Source of the DNA: an uncultured Bacteroides sp.
GTDB lineage: Bacteria; Bacteroidota; Bacteroidia; Bacteroidales; Bacteroidaceae
Assembly: GCA_902388495.1 (NCBI GenBank)
Contig: CABMPP010000031.1
Span: 1-49,155, forward strand
Length of the DNA stretch: 49,155 nucleotides
Reading direction: 5' to 3'
The position numbers and the translations under genes were made by a program. Below the pieces are notes generated by a model. The model searched no databases, had not been told where the DNA came from, and was given only the letters and a program-made list of their open reading frames with translations. The first letter of the stretch is position 1. Every line of letters begins with the position of its first letter. Positions 9,747 to 18,545 of the stretch are shown here, in pieces.

Positions 9747-12700
9747 TCAGTCTTTCTTAATCTTATGCTGCACTTTTGCCTTTGTCTTATAAACCATGAC
9801 AAAGAAGAATGGCACGAGCACGATACCGAACACAATGGCAAATATCATTCCGAAGAAGACACCCGTACCGATGGCCTGACGACTTGCCGAACCCGGTCCG
9901 CTTGCCAATACCATAGGAAGCATGCCCAATACAAAGGCAAGAGAAGTCATCAGGATAGGCCGGAAACGAAGCTGGGCTGCATGAATGGCTGATTGTACCA
10001 AATCTCCGCCTTTATCGACTTGCACCTTGGCAAACTCGACAATAAGGATGGCATTCTTTGCTGCCAGTCCCATCAGCATCACCAAGCCTATCTGGAAATA
10101 AATATCATTTTCCAATCCGCATATCGCCACACCCAAGTATGCCCCTAAAGCAGCAACCGGCAACGACAATAACACGGCGATAGGCACCGTCCAACTTTCA
10201 TACTGGGCAGCCAGGAAGAGGAATACGAAAAGGAAAACCAATGTCAGCACCAATCCTGTCTGTCCGCCGGCCTTTTTCTCCTGATATGAAAGGCCACTCC
10301 ATTCCAGTCCGATATTATCCGGCAAGTGGTCTCGCGCAATCTGTTCCATAACCTCCATGGCCTGACCGGAACTATAGCCTTGAGCGGCAGAACCACGAAT
10401 GACGGCAGTGGTAAACATATTGAAGCGCTTAATACTGCCCGGCCCTGTGGTATAAGATGCATTTCCCAACGAAGTCAGCGGGATCATCGCTCCGTCTTTC
10501 GCCTTCACGAAGAACAGGTTGATATTATCCTTGTGCTCACGATAAGGAGCTTCCGCCTGAATATACACCTTATATATACGGTTGAACATATTGAAATCGT
10601 TTACATAGACAGAACCGGTATAAGCCTTCATCGTAGAAAACACATCAGCCAAAGGTACTCCCAGCATCTTCACTTTATCACGGTCTACATCGAAATAAAG
10701 CTGGGGGATTTCGGATTGCAAAGAGGATGAAAGTCCCGTCAGTTCTTTATTTCTCTGGGCATAGTACATCAGCGTGTCTGCTGCCTGCACCAGGTCATCG
10801 AATGTAGCCTCTCCACGTGCTTCGAGCTGCAATTCAAAACCACCCGAAGTACCCAGCCCCGGAATGACCGGTGGTGTGGAAAGATAGACTTTACACTCAG
10901 GATATTCTTTTAAATCCTTCTCCACATTCTCCATTATTTTATCAATGGAAATGCTTTTGCGATCCTCCCACGGTTTAAGAATAACCGTCAATTCACTACG
11001 GGCCTGACTGCTTCCTACACGCGGACTGCTCCCCGTTACGTTCTGTACATAAGCCACAAACGGATTCTTCTCCAGGTATTTCACAGCACGGTCGGTCACT
11101 ACGCGGGTACGCTCCAACGTAGCGCCTTCGGGCAATTCCAACTCTATCTTGAAATATCCCTGGTCTTCTGTAGGCAAAAAGCTGGTAGGCACCAGACGGT
11201 GTATAATAAAAATGGCAACCAGTACCAACCCGAACGCACTCATCAAGCGACGGGGATTCTTGATGACACGGCTGATGACACCTATATATTTATGATTGCC
11301 CAGATTCAACCATTGATTTATCTTACGAAAAACGATGTTCTTCTTCTTACCGCTATCAGGTCTTAAGATAAGCGAACACATGACGGGACTAAGCGTCAAC
11401 GCTACTACCGTGGAAAGTAATACGGACACTGCAATGGTAATGGTAAACTGACGATACAGTTGTCCGGTAATTCCACTCAGGAAGCTTACCGGTACAAACA
11501 CGGCACAGAGTACCAACGAAGTAGCTATCAAAGCACTTGCCAATCCGTTCATCGCCTTCTTGGTTGCTTCGTAAGGGCTGAGCTTTTCAGTCTCCATAAG
11601 ATGCTCCACATTTTCCACCACTACGATGGCATCGTCTACCACAATACCGATGGCAAGAATCAATCCGAGCAAAGTCAGCATGTTCAGCGAGAAACCGAAA
11701 ATAAGCATGAAACCAAAGGTACCAACCAGGGAAATAGGCACCGCAACAATCGGTATCACCGTTGCACGCCAACTTTGCAAGGAAAGAAATACTACCAGCA
11801 CAACCAGAATCAGTGCTTCGAACAAAGTCTTATACACTTCGTGGATAGACTCGGAAATATACGTAGTCATATCGAAAGGGATCTCATAACTCATTCCCTC
11901 CGGGAAATTAGCACTAATCTCTTTCATAGCTTCCTTCACATTCTTGGCCACTTCCATCGCATTTGCTCCGGGCAGCATGTAAATGCCGAGAACAGCAGCA
12001 TTCTCACCATTGATACCACTCTCCGTACTATACGAAGAAGCTTCAAGAGAAACACGCGCCACATCGCGCAAGCGAATGATGGACCCGTTAGAATTGGCAC
12101 GGACCACGATGTCTTCGAACTGTTTCACAGAACTCAGACGTCCTTGGGTTGTGATAGGAATCGTTATATCAAGTCCTTTCACCGGCTGCTGTCCCAAAAC
12201 GCCGGCAGCAGATTCACGGTTCTGGTCTTTCAGGGCATTCTGCAAGTCCTGCACGGTCAACCCGAAGTTAGCCAACTTATCGGGAAGTGCCCATATCTGC
12301 ATGGCGTAGTAGCGGCTACCGATGTTGGAAACACGTCCCACACCGGGAATACGACGCAACAGGTCGAGTACGTTGATAGTAGCAAAGTTACTCAGATAGA
12401 TTTCGTCGAACTTAGGATCGCTGGAAGTCAGACAGAGCGTCATCAACTGGCTGGGAGCCTGCTTTTCTACGGAAATACCGTTCTGAATAACTTCGGCAGG
12501 CAGACGGCTTTCTGCCAGCTTCACACGATTCTGTATTTCTACGGCAGCCAGATCGGGGTCGGCTGATACATCGAAGGTAACCGTTGCCGAAAAGCCTCCG
12601 GAGTTGGAACTGTTGGACTCCATGTAAATCATCCCCGGAGTACCGTTTATTTCCTGTTCAATAGGGGTTGCCACCGCTTGCGAAACCGTCAGCGCACTTG

Positions 12701-12857
12701 CTCCCGGATAGGAAGCGCTGATTTTCACCACGGGCGGCGTTATCTGTGGATATTGGTCCACCGGCAGCATCGTCAGGCCAATGATACCGATAATTACAAT
12801 CACAATCGATATCACCGCCGAGAATACCGGGCGGTCTATAAAGAAACTTACTTTCAT
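9747..12857 (-). CDS. RND multidrug efflux transporter (AcrB/MexB-like, HAE1 type)
   Basis: The open frame extends upstream to 12932, but the conserved N-terminus MKVSFFIDRPVFSAVISI begins at 12857, 7 bp after the adaptor gene's stop, so that start is chosen (1036 residues, normal for the family). It has the duplicated RND layout: TM1 near the N-terminus, a large periplasmic domain, the proton-relay aspartates in GIVVDDAIVVVENVE in TM4, a second periplasmic domain, and the C-terminal TM bundle with GLAAKNAILIVEFAK. It pumps hydrophobic compounds using the proton gradient, probably together with the flanking adaptor and channel. The substrate cannot be predicted from sequence. Confidence 0.95.
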   Translation of the reverse strand: MKVSFFIDRPVFSAVISIVIVIIGIIGLTMLPVDQYPQITPPVVKISASYPGASALTVSQAVATPIEQEINGTPGMIYMESNSSNSGGFSATVTFDVSADPDLAAVEIQNRVKLAESRLPAEVIQNGISVEKQAPSQLMTLCLTSSDPKFDEIYLSNFATINVLDLLRRIPGVGRVSNIGSRYYAMQIWALPDKLANFGLTVQDLQNALKDQNRESAAGVLGQQPVKGLDITIPITTQGRLSSVKQFEDIVVRANSNGSIIRLRDVARVSLEASSYSTESGINGENAAVLGIYMLPGANAMEVAKNVKEAMKEISANFPEGMSYEIPFDMTTYISESIHEVYKTLFEALILVVLVVFLSLQSWRATVIPIVAVPISLVGTFGFMLIFGFSLNMLTLLGLILAIGIVVDDAIVVVENVEHLMETEKLSPYEATKKAMNGLASALIATSLVLCAVFVPVSFLSGITGQLYRQFTITIAVSVLLSTVVALTLSPVMCSLILRPDSGKKKNIVFRKINQWLNLGNHKYIGVISRVIKNPRRLMSAFGLVLVAIFIIHRLVPTSFLPTEDQGYFKIELELPEGATLERTRVVTDRAVKYLEKNPFVAYVQNVTGSSPRVGSSQARSELTVILKPWEDRKSISIDKIMENVEKDLKEYPECKVYLSTPPVIPGLGTSGGFELQLEARGEATFDDLVQAADTLMYYAQRNKELTGLSSSLQSEIPQLYFDVDRDKVKMLGVPLADVFSTMKAYTGSVYVNDFNMFNRIYKVYIQAEAPYREHKDNINLFFVKAKDGAMIPLTSLGNASYTTGPGSIKRFNMFTTAVIRGSAAQGYSSGQAMEVMEQIARDHLPDNIGLEWSGLSYQEKKAGGQTGLVLTLVFLFVFLFLAAQYESWTVPIAVLLSLPVAALGAYLGVAICGLENDIYFQIGLVMLMGLAAKNAILIVEFAKVQVDKGGDLVQSAIHAAQLRFRPILMTSLAFVLGMLPMVLASGPGSASRQAIGTGVFFGMIFAIVFGIVLVPFFFVMVYKTKAKVQHKIKKD

Positions 12858-12864
12858 AACATCA

Positions 12865-14076
12865 TTACTTTGAAGGGTTGTTCTCCTTTGATTTCTGTTC
12901 TTCGTCTTCTTTAGGAACAGCAGCCTGCGCACGTACTTTTATACCCGGAGTAAGCTTATGGAAACCTTCCGTCACCACCTGTTCACCGGCAGCCAAGCCG
13001 CGCTCAACCACCCAATTATTGCCAAATTCAGGTCCTAGTTCGATGAAGCGCTTCTCAACCGTAGAGTCCCGGCGCATCACAAAGATGTAAGCACCACCTT
13101 TTTCAATAGTGACTGCCTTTTGAGGAACAGCAATCGCATCTTCGCGCACATCCAGCAACAACTTCACTTTCGTAAACTGCCCCGGAAGCAGCACGCTGTT
13201 AGGATTCGGCATTTCTGCACGTACGGAGAAAGTTCCGGTCTGCGGGTCAACCTGCGGTTCTGCAAAGTCTACATAACCCTTATAAGGATAAACAGCATTG
13301 TCAGCCAAAGTAATCGTGATATTCGGCTGCCAGGAACGTGTAGAATCCTGGCGACCAATATCGATATTCCGTTCCTTACTTTTCAAGTAATCCAACGCCG
13401 TCATATTGAAGTCCACCAATACGGTGTCACTCTTCACCACTGTTGCCAATAATGACTTTCCACCCGGTCCTACCAAAGTACCCAAGTCTACATTTCTTTC
13501 ACTGATATGTCCTGACAGCGGAGAGCGGACAAGTGTATATCCCAGCTCCAGTTCCGCCTGATCCAAATCGGCCTGGCTCATAGCGACCGAAGCCTCTGCC
13601 GTTTCGTACGCAGCCTGGGCATTGTCCAAATCCAACTGACTGGCAGCATTTTGTGCATACAACGGGCGGATACGTTCCAGATCGCGCTTCGCTTTCAACG
13701 CCTGCGCCTCATCTTTCTTCAATTGTGCGCGGGCTTTATCAGCCTTAGCCCGGTATTGATCCTGATTGATAACAAAAAGGACTTGATTCTTCGTCACATA
13801 CTTTCCTTCTGCAAAAAGCATATTCTCCAGATATCCTTCTACACGCGCACGTACTTCTACAAATTGCTGCGCCCGGATACGGCCTACATATTCGCCATAT
13901 ATCTCCACATCGCCTTTCTCCGCAGGCTCCACTATTACGGTAGGAGCTTCGGGTTGGACTTTCTTTGGCCAAGTCAGAATAAAATAGCCTACCAACAATA
14001 CAACCAGACAGGCTGCTATTATCAGTATCCTCTTCTTGCTTAGCTTCATTTCTTTTTTAGATAAAACCAGTTTCAT
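12865..14076 (-). CDS. RND efflux periplasmic adaptor (membrane-fusion protein, AcrA-like)
   Basis: About 404 residues from the start at 14076 (MKLVLSKKEM); a second in-frame ATG at 14049 precedes the same membrane anchor and is almost as good. An N-terminal membrane segment (ILIIAACLVVLLVGYFIL) is followed by a split lipoyl domain (VEVRARVEGYLENM and YTLVRSPLSGHISER), a long alpha-helical hairpin rich in Ala, Lys and Gln, a beta-barrel, and a membrane-proximal domain. First gene of the pump operon. It has no lipobox Cys, so it is anchored by the TM segment rather than lipidated. No regulator gene is adjacent; the divergent 308-bp region upstream would carry the control sites. Confidence 0.93.
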   Translation of the reverse strand: MKLVLSKKEMKLSKKRILIIAACLVVLLVGYFILTWPKKVQPEAPTVIVEPAEKGDVEIYGEYVGRIRAQQFVEVRARVEGYLENMLFAEGKYVTKNQVLFVINQDQYRAKADKARAQLKKDEAQALKAKRDLERIRPLYAQNAASQLDLDNAQAAYETAEASVAMSQADLDQAELELGYTLVRSPLSGHISERNVDLGTLVGPGGKSLLATVVKSDTVLVDFNMTALDYLKSKERNIDIGRQDSTRSWQPNITITLADNAVYPYKGYVDFAEPQVDPQTGTFSVRAEMPNPNSVLLPGQFTKVKLLLDVREDAIAVPQKAVTIEKGGAYIFVMRRDSTVEKRFIELGPEFGNNWVVERGLAAGEQVVTEGFHKLTPGIKVRAQAAVPKEDEEQKSKENNPSK

Positions 14077-14384
14077 GCTTGTTCGTTTATTAAATTTAAC
14101 CCTGTTTCTATTTGTAAATAACAAATCAGATGCCAAACATGTTGATACTGCAACCACTTTTTACATAACATACTATATATCAAGCAACAGTAATAGAGGT
14201 CAATCCTAATATTATCCCCGATAATCCTAACTATCCTGTAGAATGCATCCACAAATTGTAGAATAATTCCACACTCCCTCACTCATTAAAAACACATAAA
14301 AACGTCCTTTTCTTCCATAGTAACAATAAAAAACAGTATCTTTACCGGATATAATTCACAGTATTCATTTAAAATGTAAAGATT
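14077..14384. promoter_or_regulatory. Divergent intergenic region between the RND operon and the 89-residue protein
   Basis: 308 bp, AT-rich, with no gene in it. A -7-like box TATCTTTA (14337-14344, one mismatch to TAnnTTTG) precedes the rightward gene by about 40 bp. No convincing leftward -7 box for the efflux operon was found. I see no clear palindrome that would serve as an operator. Confidence 0.35.
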
Positions 14385-14654
14385 ATGGCAAGTAGAAAGA
14401 ATTTAAAGAAGAATATCAACTATATTGCAGGCGAACTTTTCACAGAATGCCTTGTCCACAGTATGTATGTCCCCGGAACCGATAAAGAGAAAGCAGATGA
14501 GCTGATGGCAGAGATTCTGAAGATGCAAGATGAGTTTGTAAGCCGCATCAGTCATACCGAGCCGGGAAATGTAAAAGGTTTCTACAAGAAATTCCTTTCT
14601 GATTTCAACGCAAAAGTAGGCGAAATTATTGAAGCAATGGGCAAATTGAAATAA
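14385..14654 (+). CDS. Small conserved protein of unknown function (89 aa)
   Basis: Soluble and helical, with no signal peptide or membrane segment. It contains alternating charged and hydrophobic helices (KADELMAEILKMQDEFVSRI) and a Lys-rich start. I do not recognise a named domain, although the length and sequence style look like a conserved Bacteroidales protein. The stop codon is followed after one base by the acyltransferase start, so the two genes are translationally coupled. A near-consensus -7 box lies about 40 bp upstream. Confidence 0.75.
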   Translation: MASRKNLKKNINYIAGELFTECLVHSMYVPGTDKEKADELMAEILKMQDEFVSRISHTEPGNVKGFYKKFLSDFNAKVGEIIEAMGKLK

Positions 14655-14655
14655 A

Positions 14656-15210
14656 ATGAAGAAAGCCCTTTATAGTTTCATTTATTATCGCCTTTTAGGC
14701 TGGAAAACAAATGTGACGGTGGAAAACTATGATAAGTGCATAGTTTGTGCAGCACCCCACACTTCTAATTGGGATTTATTTATCGGCAAATTGTATTATG
14801 GAGCCATTGGACGCAAAACCAGCTTCATGATGAAGAAGGAATGGTTCTTCTTTCCGTTGGGACTGATATTCAAGGCAGTTGGCGGTATTCCCGTAAATCG
14901 GGGACGCAAATCATCCTTAGTGGACCAGATGGCCGAAAAATTTGCAAGCAGCAAGCACTTCCATCTCGCCATCACTCCGGAGGGAACCCGCAAGGCTAAT
15001 CCTAATTGGAAAAAAGGTTTCTATTACATAGCACTCAAGGCGCAAGTGCCTATTGTGCTCGTCGGGATCGATTATCCCTCAAAAACTATTTCATGCACTA
15101 AAGCCATTATGCCCAGTGGAGATATGGCCAAAGATATGCATGAAATAAAGCTTTATTACAAGAACTTCAGAGGAAAGAATCCCAAAAACTTTGATTTAGG
15201 AGAAGTTTAA
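14656..15210 (+). CDS. 1-acylglycerol-3-phosphate acyltransferase-like protein (PlsC superfamily)
   Basis: 184 residues, a short form of the family. The catalytic HX4D motif is present as H35-TSNW-D40, and the acyl-acceptor binding motif as PEGTRK near residue 109. A hydrophobic segment around FFPLGLIFKAVGGIPVNRG matches the GxPVxR block that follows the catalytic motif in PlsC-type enzymes. It probably acylates a lysophospholipid or related lipid at the inner membrane. It follows the 89-residue protein by one base and precedes the nitrilase by 10 bp, forming one operon. Acyl and acceptor specificity are not predictable. Confidence 0.85.
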   Translation: MKKALYSFIYYRLLGWKTNVTVENYDKCIVCAAPHTSNWDLFIGKLYYGAIGRKTSFMMKKEWFFFPLGLIFKAVGGIPVNRGRKSSLVDQMAEKFASSKHFHLAITPEGTRKANPNWKKGFYYIALKAQVPIVLVGIDYPSKTISCTKAIMPSGDMAKDMHEIKLYYKNFRGKNPKNFDLGEV

Positions 15211-15220
15211 TAAGAAAGTT

Positions 15221-16030
15221 ATGCGCATAAGTATTCTGCAAACAGACATCGTTTGGGAAAACAAACAAGAAAATCTCCGTCGCCTCCGCGAAAAGTTAGA
15301 AACTCTTCGCGGGACAACGGAGATTGTTGTTTTACCGGAAACATTTTCCACCGGTTTTAGTATGGACACGGAACATCTGGCCGAACCGGTGACGGGAGAA
15401 ACTATAACAACGCTACGCCGATGGGCTGAAGAGTTTCAGTTCGCCATTACCGGCAGTTACATTGCTTGCAAAACATCATCCTCACCCGATGAGCAGCCAT
15501 CTTACTACAACCGTGCTTTCTTTCTCACCCCCGAAGGTAATACTTATTATTACGACAAGCGCCATCTTTTTCGCATGGGCAGTGAAACGGAACATTTCAC
15601 CTCCGGCAACAAACGCCCTATCATATCCTATCGCGGCTGGAATATCCTTCTGCTCGTCTGTTACGACCTCCGTTTCCCGGTATGGAGCCGCAATGTAGAC
15701 AATGAATACGATCTTCTTATCTATGTTGCCAACTGGCCTGTTCCCCGTCGCAGAGTATGGGACATCTTATTGCCCGCCCGCGCATTGGAGAATATAAGCT
15801 ACGTTTGCGGAGTAAACCGTGTTGGTACGGATAATCATAAACTTCCACATAGTGGAGGCAGCGTTATCTATTCTCCCAAAGGCGAACTCCTGGCCAGTGT
15901 ACCCGATAATGAAGAAGGCGTTGCTACAGCCACACTCAATCTCACTGCACTCAAAGAGTTCAGGCAGAAATTCCCCGCATGGAAAGATGCGGACCGCTTC
16001 TTTATCTCTTCAGATAATAGTTTACAGTAG
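15221..16030 (+). CDS. Carbon-nitrogen hydrolase, omega-amidase type (YafV/Nit2-like)
   Basis: 269 residues covering the whole nitrilase fold. The Glu-Lys-Cys catalytic triad is visible: E40 in LPETFSTGF, K113 in YDKRHLF and C147 in LLLVCYDLRFP. The FSTGFSM and DLRFPVWSRN segments are typical of omega-amidases that hydrolyse 2-oxoglutaramate or 2-oxosuccinamate, a metabolite repair role after glutamine transamination. It is the last gene of the 14.4-16.0 kb operon. Its 3' end overlaps the convergent SIMPL gene by 29 bp, both frames being intact. Confidence 0.87.
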   Translation: MRISILQTDIVWENKQENLRRLREKLETLRGTTEIVVLPETFSTGFSMDTEHLAEPVTGETITTLRRWAEEFQFAITGSYIACKTSSSPDEQPSYYNRAFFLTPEGNTYYYDKRHLFRMGSETEHFTSGNKRPIISYRGWNILLLVCYDLRFPVWSRNVDNEYDLLIYVANWPVPRRRVWDILLPARALENISYVCGVNRVGTDNHKLPHSGGSVIYSPKGELLASVPDNEEGVATATLNLTALKEFRQKFPAWKDADRFFISSDNSLQ

Positions 16031-16709
16031 TGACTACGCGTACACTCTTTATATAAGGAGTATTAGCGTCACGATCGGAAATAGAGAACTGTCCCTGCGA
16101 GGCATTCCGTATTTTCCCCAAGCTACTATCTGAATCTTTGGCAAACTTCTCGGCTGCGGCGCGTGCATTCTTAGTGGCCTCTTCAATCATTTGCGGCTTG
16201 ATGTCATTCAGACCGGTAAACTCGTATGATACATTATACTTATAATCACCACCGGTGATGGCGATGCCTTGTTTCAAGAGTTCAGCCTGCTCGGACATCA
16301 GTTTCCGCACCTTATCTACATTTTTAGAAGTGACCGTGATAACGGAAGTTGCATTGTATCGATAAGGTATATCGCGGTTTCCGTAACGCTCGGCCTGCAT
16401 ATCAATTACTTCCGGAGGAGCAATATCTATTTCGTCCTTTGCAATACCATTCTTTTCAAGGAACGTCACGATAGCTTTATTCTTCTGCTCCATATTTACA
16501 TAAAGAAGAGCAGGATCATTGCCGATATCTTTATATACCAATGGCCAGATCACCTTATCAGCAGGCACTTCCATCTCTGCCAGGCCTTTTACACTCACAA
16601 TACGATCCTTGTCTTTAAAGTCGTTGATACCATTTTTTATCATCACGCCCAGCATGATGATACCAATAGAAATAATGATTGCCTCAATTCTCCAGTTCTT
16701 CATACGCAT
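16002..16709 (-). CDS. SIMPL-domain (DUF541) membrane-anchored protein
   Basis: 235 residues. An N-terminal hydrophobic anchor (IEAIIISIGIIMLGVMI) is followed by a SIMPL domain starting VSVKGLAEMEVPADKVIWPL and ending in VRVVTTVNYYLK. Members of this family are periplasmic and usually of unknown biochemical role, some linked to oxidative-stress resistance or porin-like assemblies. The gene starts at 16709 or at the Met two codons later. A perfect -7 box (TATCTTTG on the minus strand) lies at 16742-16749. Its end overlaps the convergent nitrilase gene by 29 bp. Confidence 0.85.
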   Translation of the reverse strand: MRMKNWRIEAIIISIGIIMLGVMIKNGINDFKDKDRIVSVKGLAEMEVPADKVIWPLVYKDIGNDPALLYVNMEQKNKAIVTFLEKNGIAKDEIDIAPPEVIDMQAERYGNRDIPYRYNATSVITVTSKNVDKVRKLMSEQAELLKQGIAITGGDYKYNVSYEFTGLNDIKPQMIEEATKNARAAAEKFAKDSDSSLGKIRNASQGQFSISDRDANTPYIKSVRVVTTVNYYLKR

Positions 16710-16741
16710 GCTTTTTTTAAGTAAGTAGTTTAAAGATGGAA

Positions 16742-16749
16742 CAAAGATA
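16742..16749 (-). promoter_or_regulatory. Bacteroides -7 box (TATCTTTG) for the SIMPL gene
   Basis: Perfect match to TAnnTTTG on the minus strand, about 33 bp before the start codon. No clear -33 TTTG element at canonical spacing. Confidence 0.55.
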
Positions 16750-16783
16750 AGGAATAAAATGTTTTGAAGAACAAATATCAGCC

Positions 16784-17710
16784 TTATTCATCAATGGCAT
16801 GACCTACTCCCGTTTCATAACCACCAAGAGTGGCACGAAGCACGGATATCATATCTTGTCGGAACGACTCAGGAGAAAGTACGGCCAGTTTGTCGCGATG
16901 CCACAGCAATTCTTGCTTCAAATCATAAGTAGGACGCACAAAAATCTCAAAGTCCGTATAATCTTCGGTATGCGCAACCTCCACTTGTGAGGAATGGAGA
17001 GGTACATCTTTTATGTAAGCATCTTGCGGCCAAAAGGCACGGAAACGGATCGTTATCGGTTCAAACTGTCGGATGATGCCGAAACAGTGTTCAAAGTAAG
17101 TCTCCGGTTTCAGTGTTTTCCGCAGTTTCGGAGAGATTTTTATCTTTTTGCCTTCCAACGTTTCCACTTGCTTCATACGTTCCAATGCACACGTCATAGG
17201 ATGACCTTTTCCCTTGACTTCTCCTATGAGATACCAGCGTTGTTTGAAAAGACGTACAAAGGCAGGAATCAGTTCTATACTTTTCTCTTCCTGATAGTGG
17301 GATTTATATACAAAGCGGAGCGGATACTCTTTGTCAATAGCATCCATCACTTCCTGCAGCAAACCGGCAGCAGGAGGAGCCGGTTCTATCATAACTTCTT
17401 CATGCTGATTTACCCGCTCTGCCAGACATGATATCCGGAAAGCACTCAACAGCCATTCTTGCAAATCGCGGTTTTTAAAACTCTCCGGTCGTATCACTCT
17501 ATACAAATTAGTGCTCTTGTCGCAATCAATGTCTACATACATCAGCGATTCTGCCAAACGGCGATAACGTCCGAAACTACGTACTGCCAATGGCTCTCCA
17601 TCTTCATTGGCTGATGCATTCATCCACTTCTTCTGAATTTCCGGTAAGGTCAGTGGTTGGGAACTAAGTGTATCAATCAACCATAGACAAAATTTATACT
17701 TAAAAATCAT
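16784..17710 (-). CDS. WYL-domain transcriptional regulator A (308 aa)
   Basis: An N-terminal winged-helix segment (IDTLSSQPLTLPEIQKKWMN with RSFGRYRRLAESL as probable recognition region) is followed by a WYL domain (LRFVYKSHY, then FVRLFKQRWYLIGEV) and the C-terminal WCX-like domain ending in DYTDFEIFVRPTYDLKQELL. WYL proteins sense nucleic-acid or nucleotide ligands and often control defence genes. It overlaps the preceding small membrane protein gene by 4 bp (ATGA) and is the last gene of a four-gene unit starting near 18464. It is a paralogue of the 308-residue WYL protein at 24610-25536, on the other side of the GTPase operon, which suggests both belong to the same module. Confidence 0.85.
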   Translation of the reverse strand: MIFKYKFCLWLIDTLSSQPLTLPEIQKKWMNASANEDGEPLAVRSFGRYRRLAESLMYVDIDCDKSTNLYRVIRPESFKNRDLQEWLLSAFRISCLAERVNQHEEVMIEPAPPAAGLLQEVMDAIDKEYPLRFVYKSHYQEEKSIELIPAFVRLFKQRWYLIGEVKGKGHPMTCALERMKQVETLEGKKIKISPKLRKTLKPETYFEHCFGIIRQFEPITIRFRAFWPQDAYIKDVPLHSSQVEVAHTEDYTDFEIFVRPTYDLKQELLWHRDKLAVLSPESFRQDMISVLRATLGGYETGVGHAIDE

Positions 17711-17961
17711 AGCTCATCCTCCTTTCCAAACAGGAAGTCACAGATTGAATGACTCAGCATACGGCTTCCTTTTATAATTAATTTCAAAAATACAATAATA
17801 TAAACCAATAATATGACCACTGTGTACCATTGCAATTCAAACGGGCTCGGTGCGCCCGGATCGATAATGGCAATCAAGAAAAAGGCTATAGTAAGCATTA
17901 ACGTAGATAAGCCGCTTAACGCAAACAAGAATATTACGGTAGTAAGACACCCTCTCATCAT
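17707..17961 (-). CDS. Small membrane protein (about 84 aa, two TM segments)
   Basis: Unrecognised. Two hydrophobic helices (VIFLFALSGLSTLMLTIAFF and YTVVILLVYIIVFLKLII) flank a short Pro-rich loop. The strong ribosome-binding site AGGAGG is only 2 nt before the first ATG but 5 nt before the second (17958), so the second may be used. It overlaps the WYL gene by 4 bp and follows another small membrane protein by 10 bp. The three small membrane proteins and the WYL regulator form one operon. Confidence 0.7.
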   Translation of the reverse strand: MMRGCLTTVIFLFALSGLSTLMLTIAFFLIAIIDPGAPSPFELQWYTVVILLVYIIVFLKLIIKGSRMLSHSICDFLFGKEDEL

Positions 17962-17971
17962 TTCCTCCTTT

Positions 17972-18193
17972 CTACTTGATTATAAAATAGATAAACTTAC
18001 CCAATATCCAGGAAGCAAACAACAGAGCAATCAGCCCGATGATTGCGCATATCATTATTGCCAGGAAGTTAGTGATGTGCCAGGAATCACGCATTTCCCC
18101 CGCTACGATCAAAAGCAACATAATGGCGAATGGCGAGGGGAGCAAACATAGAATAATGGAGCTCCATTCTGCAACGCTCTTTTTACTTATCAT
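17972..18193 (-). CDS. Small membrane protein (73 aa, two TM segments)
   Basis: Unrecognised. The open frame could begin at 18265, but AGGAGG sits 7 nt before the ATG at 18193 and that start leaves a compact two-TM protein (IILCLLPSPFAIMLLLIVAG and FLAIMICAIIGLIALLFASW). The upstream 24 residues would be Lys/Arg-rich shadow of the preceding gene's charged tail. With this start the gene overlaps the preceding one by 11 bp. Confidence 0.7.
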   Translation of the reverse strand: MISKKSVAEWSSIILCLLPSPFAIMLLLIVAGEMRDSWHITNFLAIMICAIIGLIALLFASWILGKFIYFIIK

Positions 18194-18431
18194 GCCTGCC
18201 TCCTTTCGCTTTACTCTCTGTCGCTCTCTTTTTATCTTCTTCAGCCAGCTCTTCCTTGGCTTCATTTACCCCTTCCCAAAACGATTTGGAAAGCAGCAAC
18301 CACCCTAGGATATAGCCTATTACAGCAAATATCCATATTTTCCACTCGAAGGCTGCAGCAAAAGCTGCACCTACCACAGCACCAATGCCTCCATTAATGA
18401 GGCTTTTAATCAAACCTTTCAGAATTTCCAT
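18183..18431 (-). CDS. Small membrane protein with charged C-terminal tail (82 aa)
   Basis: Unrecognised. Start chosen at 18431 (MEILKGLIKSLINGG), because AAAGGAAC precedes it at proper spacing and because the -7 box at 18471-18478 would make the upstream ATG at 18461 nearly leaderless. A Gly/Ala-rich hydrophobic hairpin (GGIGAVVGAAFAAAFEW, then IFAVIGYILGWLLL) is followed by a highly charged tail (EAKEELAEEDKKRATESKAK). The first segment resembles glycine-zipper membrane inserts. First gene of the unit that ends with WYL regulator A. Confidence 0.7.
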   Translation of the reverse strand: MEILKGLIKSLINGGIGAVVGAAFAAAFEWKIWIFAVIGYILGWLLLSKSFWEGVNEAKEELAEEDKKRATESKAKGGRHDK

Positions 18432-18470
18432 AAATGTTCCTTTAGTTAATGTTTCAATCATTTATGGAGG

Positions 18471-18478
18471 CAAAGGTA
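18471..18478 (-). promoter_or_regulatory. -7 box (TACCTTTG) for the small-membrane-protein/WYL unit
   Basis: Perfect TAnnTTTG on the minus strand between the GTPase operon's last gene and the first small membrane protein. It implies that this unit can be transcribed separately from the GTPase operon. Confidence 0.5.
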
Positions 18479-18545
18479 GAGGGAGGTTCGGCCAACGGCG
18501 GGCAGAACGTATTTTTCTTTTCTAACTAAATAATACTTTTACAAT

